From Oligoflexales bacterium (GTDB lineage Bacteria; Bdellovibrionota_B; Oligoflexia; Oligoflexales; RGVZ01): 38,035 nucleotides of DNA. The notes beneath the pieces are model-generated. The model was not told where the DNA came from. It did not search any database and was given only the letters and a program-made list of their open reading frames with translations. The position numbers and the translations under genes are program-made. Positions 33,048 through 38,035 of this stretch are shown here, piece by piece. The stretch's first letter is position 1, and every line of letters begins with the position of its first letter. Location: assembly GCA_947476525.1 (NCBI GenBank), contig CANJQY010000008.1:1-38035 (forward strand), written 5' to 3'.

Positions 33048-34709
33048 CTATAGTGCCGATTTGTACTCCGTAATCCACCACTCTCGAAGTCCGAATTCAC
33101 ACGGTAAAATGGGATGCTCAACGCGAAATTCGCCAATCTCGCCATCAGGACAAATGCGAAGCCCCGCAAACGAAGTCGCCTCAAATCCACGTAGGATCGG
33201 CGGCGTCGAACTCATGGAAATTAGAACCATGGTTGACTGTTTCAATAATTTTGCTTCCACGTTGCGGTCATCGATCAATCCCCGCAAAAATTCTGAACCC
33301 CGTGTGATACCAGGCCACTGGGCCACTTCGATCTCAGGCGAGTAATAAAGAATGGCCGATTTAAGTTGATAGCTGTCCACAGCAAGGGCTCGGTTTGGAT
33401 AGTGTTCGCTCACCCATGCTCCGAGTTGGCGGTAACCCTTGGCCTCCAGAAGCATGCGATTGTGTCGAGCGCCAGGTACGAAATCCGGAAATATTAGGAC
33501 CATACCAAGAACGGCAATTGCGGCTGCATGCACTCCAAGCACCGCAACAATCATACGCGGTGGAACGGCAAATCGCCAGGTCAACCAAATTGCCAACGAG
33601 CCCATATGCATCGCTGGCCAATTGGCCTCTATTTTTGTAAATGGACTAAGGATTCCAAAGAATATTAAAGGCAAAAAAGCACTGGCCTCGATCATACCTA
33701 GGCCCGCCGTACGCTCAAGCTTGGGCTGAGCCACAGGCTGCAATACAAGTCTGGACCGGCGAAAGTGACGGATCGCAAAATAAAGTCCCGCTATGGCATA
33801 GGCACCCCATAGTCCTGCCACTCCCCCCAAATAATCTCCCAAGTACTGCGTCGATCTTTCCCATGCCGATTTATCCAGCTTCGGTTTTGGTGTGGCTTCG
33901 GCGAAGCCTCGAGTTTTTGACAGTGAGGCCATTAAGTGATCTCGAAGCGCCATGGTCTGAGAATTCTCTTCGGGCATTTCGGCTTTTGGAAGAGTCGACG
34001 CAAAATTAAGTGACTGTTTGAGGGAAAATCCATGCCCAAACTGAAACTTCATTGTGATCCAATCATTTTGGCTCTGCCACCACAAATGGGGAGCGAAAAT
34101 CAACAAGCAAAAAACTCCGCCAAGGTACGGCCATGGAGTAAAAAGTTGCTTTTTTGCATCTCGAATGAGACCAATTAAAAAAATTGGGCCGATCAACACC
34201 ATCGTGTATTTACTTAACAACCCCAGCCCCGTGGCCATACCTGCCGTGATCCAACGCCGCGGATCCTTGCGCACAGCCGTCACGGCCTCGTGAAGGGCAA
34301 TGGTCCACATGACGGTCAGCCCCGTATCAGGTGTCAACAAAAAACCATTAGCGATGCCTCCAATGGTGCTTGCGAGAAGTGCCACGGCGATGAGATGGCG
34401 GTCTGGGGTGACTAATTTCGCTGTTTTCCACACGAAATAAATAGTGACGAGGGATGTAAGCCAAACCGTCAGCCTAGCAATCATGAGGTCATGCCATATA
34501 CGAACCCCCGACGCAATCCAGCTAACCATTGGCGGATGATCGAAAAATCCCAGTGACGGCCAGCTTGAGCGCCTAGTCCATGCCACATAATAGGACTCGT
34601 CGGTGACCATTGGAAAAAATATGGCCAACCCAAAAGTCAAGAGAAGTGACACACAAATGATAATTTTAAGCGATCTATCTGACTCTATATTTTGAGGCGA
34701 TCGGTTCAT
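33048..34709 (-). CDS. GT39/ArnT-like membrane glycosyltransferase
   Basis: From ATG 34709 the product is 553 aa; the ORF-track start lies inside recD2. It is a polytopic membrane protein with the GT39/PMT_2 signature TDESYYVAWTRR (about 36-47, catalytic-loop Asp-Glu) and FFDHPP (55-60) near the first periplasmic loop. It has about a dozen hydrophobic segments and a C-terminal soluble domain of about 120 residues ending LREWWITEYKSAL. The family uses polyprenyl-phosphate sugars to modify lipid A or proteins. The start is four bases after the recD2 stop, an operonic arrangement. The acceptor and sugar are unknown. Confidence 0.85.
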   Translation of the reverse strand: MNRSPQNIESDRSLKIIICVSLLLTFGLAIFFPMVTDESYYVAWTRRSSWPSLGFFDHPPMVSWIASGVRIWHDLMIARLTVWLTSLVTIYFVWKTAKLVTPDRHLIAVALLASTIGGIANGFLLTPDTGLTVMWTIALHEAVTAVRKDPRRWITAGMATGLGLLSKYTMVLIGPIFLIGLIRDAKKQLFTPWPYLGGVFCLLIFAPHLWWQSQNDWITMKFQFGHGFSLKQSLNFASTLPKAEMPEENSQTMALRDHLMASLSKTRGFAEATPKPKLDKSAWERSTQYLGDYLGGVAGLWGAYAIAGLYFAIRHFRRSRLVLQPVAQPKLERTAGLGMIEASAFLPLIFFGILSPFTKIEANWPAMHMGSLAIWLTWRFAVPPRMIVAVLGVHAAAIAVLGMVLIFPDFVPGARHNRMLLEAKGYRQLGAWVSEHYPNRALAVDSYQLKSAILYYSPEIEVAQWPGITRGSEFLRGLIDDRNVEAKLLKQSTMVLISMSSTPPILRGFEATSFAGLRICPDGEIGEFRVEHPILPCEFGLREWWITEYKSAL

Positions 34710-34713
34710 GGCT

Positions 34714-37023
34714 CTAACTAACGTCCTGTTGAATCCGGTAGGCAAGGTGGGTTTGCCGAGATGTGCTGCTGTTATTTTTAACGGCGTGAGCAACGGCTTT
34801 TTTAGCCCCAATAAAAATCGCCAATTTACGAGCGCGAGTCAAACCTGTGTAAATTAAATTTCTTTGCAACATAACGTAATGCTGCATGGACGTTGGCAAG
34901 ATCACCACGGGAAATTCACTGCCTTGCGCTTTGTGAATGGTGATAGCATACGCAAGCCTAAGACTATCCGCTTGTTCACGGTCGTAGGTGACCATTCGCC
35001 CGTCGGCAAAAATGACTTTAGTTTTACCGCCCTCAACATTCGACGCGTTGACAAAGCCAATATCGCCGTTAAACACCTGTAGATCATAGTTGTTGACGGT
35101 CTGAATGACTTTGTCTCCAGCCCGAAATTCTCCCTTCCGCACCTGCGCCCCCTCCTCGCGAAGGTGGGCCTTTGGATCGGGATTTAACAGCTCTTGAAGC
35201 TCTTGATTTAGGGACTGAGTGCCGAGGTCACCACGGTTCATGGGGGTGAGAATTTGGACATCACGGATGGGATCAAATTTATATTTAGTTGGAAGAACGT
35301 CTGTGAGGAGGGTCCGAACCACTGCAAGTATTTCGTCACTGGTATCGACCTCAATAAACTGACAATCAGTGGGTACGTCTATGACGAAATTGGGCACTTG
35401 GCCTTCATTGATTTCGTGAGCGTGGCGAATGATAGAGCTCGTAGCCGCTTGCCTAAAAATTTCTCGCAACTTGGTACATGGTACGCGCTCAGAGTTGATC
35501 ATATCGCGCAAGACGTTGCCGGGGCCTACGGAGGGAAGCTGATCGACGTCTCCAATAAAAACAACTTGTGCATGATCTGGCGCGGCAGAAAGCAGAGCAT
35601 CGGCGAGCCGAACATCGAGCATCGATGATTCGTCACAAATAATCACATCCGCCTTAAGTTGGTTGGATTCATTGCGGGCAAATCCAGCCCCTGCTGGCTG
35701 CCATTCAAGCAGACGATGTATGGTGCAAGCCTTTTCAGAGGAAATCTCGCCCAGTCGCTGGGCCGCCCTGCCAGTTGGTGCCGTCAATAAAACGGTTTTA
35801 CCCATGGCTTTAAAAAGACGAATAATCGCATTGGCGGTCGTTGTTTTTCCGACACCGGGACCGCCAGTTAAAATATATACCCGACTGCCAGCCGCGCAAC
35901 GCACGGCCTCAGCTTGCGCTTCAGACAATGGTGACGCCGCAGCTTCATTGTAACGCAGTATCCATTGGTCTACTCGCAGTGAGTCTGGATCTATGGGCCG
36001 CTTGAGGAGGCGTGCGATGGCACCAGAAATATTATATTCCGCCGCCATCAACTCTGGGCGCCAATGGGCCACTACTTTTTGCTCGTCGACACACATTGAT
36101 TCAGTCAGCAGGGAGCCCGAGCCAGCTAGGATGGCCAGCTGAGCGGGGACTAGGCTTTCAAGCGTCGAAGCGGATAAACCGAGAGTGGACTGTAGGAGTT
36201 CAGTGATTTGATGGGTTGTTTGAAAGCAATGCCCACGATCCTCCGCCTGAATCATTTGATGATTAATCGCTGCGCGAATTCGTTCCGGCGAATCAGGCGC
36301 AATGCCGATGCTTTTTGCTATGGTGTCAGCTTTGATGAATCCAATGCCTGTTATTTCCATTGCGAGTTGGTAGGGATTGGCAGAAATAATCTCGATGGCC
36401 TTTTCCCCATACTTCTTAATAATTCTCATTCCATAATTCAACGTTATGCCATGATTGCTGAGAAACATCATGACGTCGGCAATTGATTTTTGCGATTTCC
36501 AAGATTCAATGATTTCTGACGACTTCTTTTTTCCAAGCTTCGGGATTTGTAACAGGCACCCCGGATTCTCATCGAGAATTTTGAATGTATTTAAACCAAA
36601 ATGACTGACGATTTTCTCCGCCGTTTTATCGCCAATGCCTTTGATAATGCCTGAGCAGAGGTAACGCAAGATTGCTGCGCGAGTTGTTGGCCGCACCGGA
36701 ACAGCCCTATCGGCCTTGAATTGCCGTCCATACGTCGAGTGACTAGACCAATGACCCACGAGCTGAAGGTGCTCGCCGTCTTGCATCAGTGGCAAAGCCC
36801 CGGTAACGGTCACCAGAGTTTGATCTTCCATATTACGGACCTTGAGCACAGTCCAGCCATTTTCGTCGTTGCGGTATGTGACACGCTCGACTTCCACGTG
36901 CACCTGTTCTTTGCCATCCATAACAAATTGAGAGTTGGCATCTGCACTGTGACGATAATCGTGACGATTCTCGCGACCAACATCGCCACTATTTTCATTA
37001 TAATTTTCGTTATCAAATTTCAT
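34714..37023 (-). CDS. recD2: RecD2-type 5'-3' DNA helicase
   Basis: This 769 aa protein has the RecD2 layout: an N-terminal OB-like part, helix-hairpin-helix motifs (GIIKGIGDKTAEKIVSHFG, ITGIGFIKADTIAKSIG), and SF1B helicase motifs. Walker A GGPGVGKTT is at about 387-395, with Walker B ICDESSM, GDVDQLPSVGPG, TIHKAQGSEFP and YTGLTRAR. The length fits RecD2 (about 720-820 aa) rather than RecBCD RecD. RecD2 acts in DNA repair and replication without RecBC. The acidic, Asn-rich N-terminus (about residues 1-35) is unusual. It is followed directly by the glycosyltransferase. Confidence 0.92.
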   Translation of the reverse strand: MKFDNENYNENSGDVGRENRHDYRHSADANSQFVMDGKEQVHVEVERVTYRNDENGWTVLKVRNMEDQTLVTVTGALPLMQDGEHLQLVGHWSSHSTYGRQFKADRAVPVRPTTRAAILRYLCSGIIKGIGDKTAEKIVSHFGLNTFKILDENPGCLLQIPKLGKKKSSEIIESWKSQKSIADVMMFLSNHGITLNYGMRIIKKYGEKAIEIISANPYQLAMEITGIGFIKADTIAKSIGIAPDSPERIRAAINHQMIQAEDRGHCFQTTHQITELLQSTLGLSASTLESLVPAQLAILAGSGSLLTESMCVDEQKVVAHWRPELMAAEYNISGAIARLLKRPIDPDSLRVDQWILRYNEAAASPLSEAQAEAVRCAAGSRVYILTGGPGVGKTTTANAIIRLFKAMGKTVLLTAPTGRAAQRLGEISSEKACTIHRLLEWQPAGAGFARNESNQLKADVIICDESSMLDVRLADALLSAAPDHAQVVFIGDVDQLPSVGPGNVLRDMINSERVPCTKLREIFRQAATSSIIRHAHEINEGQVPNFVIDVPTDCQFIEVDTSDEILAVVRTLLTDVLPTKYKFDPIRDVQILTPMNRGDLGTQSLNQELQELLNPDPKAHLREEGAQVRKGEFRAGDKVIQTVNNYDLQVFNGDIGFVNASNVEGGKTKVIFADGRMVTYDREQADSLRLAYAITIHKAQGSEFPVVILPTSMQHYVMLQRNLIYTGLTRARKLAIFIGAKKAVAHAVKNNSSTSRQTHLAYRIQQDVS

Positions 37024-37263
37024 ATTGGTTTGAAGTCTAACATGGCTTTCGGCCCACCTCTAGGACGTTTCCTGAAGATGAATAAATATTAAAATACATG
37101 CAATTACGGGTAGTTATGATTTTTACAACTTCTTTTTTTTAAAGTGCTTCAAAATCCTGCCGAAGGTATCCGTGAAAGAAACGACCAGTTAGCTACCTAA
37201 GACAAACCGTTTTTCAAGCAGCAATGCAACAAGAGACTGTCCCCGACAGCAGAAGGAGTGCTC
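37024..37263. other. Divergent region recD2 / hpf
   Basis: No ORF is visible. A short inverted repeat CTGTC-ccc-GACAG (37237-37249) lies just upstream of the hpf Shine-Dalgarno, and might influence translation. No promoter could be called with confidence. Confidence 0.35.
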
Positions 37264-37674
37264 ATGAAATTCAAGTTCTCGTTCAGACATATGGAAACGT
37301 CGGAAGCGTTAAAAACCTATGCAGAGCAAAAAATTAATCAGGAGATTCAAAAATTCTCTTCTAAACCTGTTGATTGCCATATCACTTTTTCCGTCGATCG
37401 TCACAACCACTCAGCCCACGTAGCCTTCAATGGTGGCGACGGATTTTCGTTTCAAGCCGAGCACACATGTACGGATATGTACGGAAGCGTCGATCACATG
37501 GTGACGAAAGTCGAAACAAATCTGAGAAAACAAAAAGAGAAAGTGAAAAATCACAAAGGGAATAGCTCCCGAAAAAGCATCAACTTTGCCGAGCGCTCCT
37601 ATGAGACCGCGGAAATCGATGCCGCTGACATTTTATTGTACGAAGCCGCTCGCCGAAAAGTTTCTGGAACGTGA
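37264..37674 (+). CDS. hpf: Ribosome hibernation promoting factor (HPF/RaiA family)
   Basis: From ATG 37264, with AAGGAG five bases upstream, the product is 136 aa; the ORF-track GTG 37258 overlaps the Shine-Dalgarno. The N-terminal HPF fold reads KFKFSFRHMETSEALKTYAE, DCHITFSVDRHN and EHTCTDMYGSVDHMVTKVET, ending in the basic LRKQKEKVKNHKG. It binds the decoding centre of 30S subunits in stress or stationary phase. The C-terminal tail (about 100-136) is shorter than the domain of long HPF, so it is a short-type HPF with an extension. Confidence 0.9.
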   Translation: MKFKFSFRHMETSEALKTYAEQKINQEIQKFSSKPVDCHITFSVDRHNHSAHVAFNGGDGFSFQAEHTCTDMYGSVDHMVTKVETNLRKQKEKVKNHKGNSSRKSINFAERSYETAEIDAADILLYEAARRKVSGT

Positions 37675-37747
37675 GCCTAGCACTAGAGTAACATGCTAAT
37701 ATTAATAGAGTATTTTTTATTTTGCAAAAATCCATTAAGTTTTGGCC

Positions 37748-37764
37748 GGTTATCTCCGATAACC
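37748..37764. promoter_or_regulatory. Inverted repeat upstream of the last lipoprotein gene
   Basis: GGTTATC-tcc-GATAACC is a perfect 7-base palindrome with a 3-base spacer, 17 bases before the ATG at 37782. It may be an operator or a leader hairpin next to the Shine-Dalgarno. It has no U tract, so it is not a terminator for hpf. Confidence 0.35.
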
Positions 37765-37781
37765 CTATGGTAGGGGAAGTC

Positions 37782-38035
37782 ATGGATATTCGCTCGCGAA
37801 AAAATTTGGTGATAGATGGTCAAAGTTACGGCCTAAAGCTAGCAGTGTTTTTTGCGCTGCTAGCTTTAAATTCTTGTGGAAATATTGCTTTGCAGGTGTT
37901 TGGAGGTAGTGGAACTAAGGTCGTAGGCCTCTCCGGTGCAGGTGGTGGTGCAGAATCGTTTTCAAGTCGCTGCGGCGCGAAAGCTTCTGATCTCTCCGAC
38001 CCAAGCTACAAAGTTGTTGATCAGGTGATGAAATC
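37782..38035 (+). CDS. Partial lipoprotein, cut by the window end
   Basis: ATG 37782 follows GGGGAAG and opens a frame of 84 codons that runs off the window, so it is absent from the ORF track. A signal peptide with core KLAVFFALLALNSC (lipobox Cys32) has a long N-terminal region. The mature start is Gly/Ser-rich (GLSGAGGGAESFSSRCGAKA). No family can be named from this fragment. Confidence 0.75.
   Translation, partial: MDIRSRKNLVIDGQSYGLKLAVFFALLALNSCGNIALQVFGGSGTKVVGLSGAGGGAESFSSRCGAKASDLSDPSYKVVDQVMK

Noticed and set aside
32903-33190. 95 aa minus-strand ORF
   Set aside because: It reads the glycosyltransferase 3' end in another frame and runs into non-coding DNA.
37237-37249. CTGTC-ccc-GACAG as an hpf riboswitch
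   Set aside because: The stem is only 5 bp with a 3-base loop and no further structure around it.

Overview
The window reads as chromosomal DNA of a Gram-negative bacterium of moderate GC with dense, mostly minus-strand operons. Many secreted proteins and lipoproteins, a Tol envelope operon, BamD, a POTRA-less Omp85 barrel, a Hanks-type kinase, RecD2 and an ALDH4-type P5C dehydrogenase together resemble Bdellovibrionota or a former deltaproteobacterial lineage. That placement is inference; no rRNA or other phylogenetic marker was tested. No phage, insertion sequence, CRISPR array or rRNA was seen.

Layout. 1-2.1 kb is a decayed zone: a hicAB toxin-antitoxin pair whose toxin has a stop at codon 5, an ATPase-tail-like ORF preceded by an in-frame stop, and a small lipoprotein frame broken by a stop and an apparent frameshift. 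2.1-3.2 kb encodes an Omp85-like barrel. 3.3-7.1 kb is tolQ-tolR-tolA-tolB (minus strand) with a good promoter and no pal. 7.4-10.5 kb has a lipoprotein with an intrinsic terminator, a MazG-like pyrophosphohydrolase, an orphan DNA methylase and a pseudouridine synthase. 10.7-16.7 kb has a secreted CxxCH protein and a bamD / class A PBP / YwqK-repeat operon, in which the PBP has an intact glycosyltransferase but a broken transpeptidase active site. 17-18.8 kb is a large TPR-like regulator with two C-terminal winged helices.

19.4-26.5 kb is the most unusual part. It is a minus-strand run: YceI-like protein, unknown secreted protein, di-haem lipoprotein with an Asp/Asn repeat, cupredoxin, then three overlapping or closely spaced genes encoding an ATP-grasp / PLP-decarboxylase fusion, a transglutaminase-like Cys-His-Asp protein and a urea-transporter-like membrane protein. 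The last three look like an uncharacterised biosynthetic and transport operon.

26.7-38 kb holds rlmM and P5C dehydrogenase, an alpha/beta hydrolase, tRNA-Thr(CGT), a soluble Ser/Thr kinase, a lipoprotein between a deleted remnant and the intact copy of a GT39/ArnT-like glycosyltransferase 3' end, recD2, hpf, and the start of a lipoprotein cut by the window edge.

Together the window is dominated by envelope maintenance (Tol, BamD, Omp85, PBP), periplasmic redox proteins, nucleic-acid maintenance (RecD2, RlmM, pseudouridine synthase, methylase) and stress functions (HPF, MazG).
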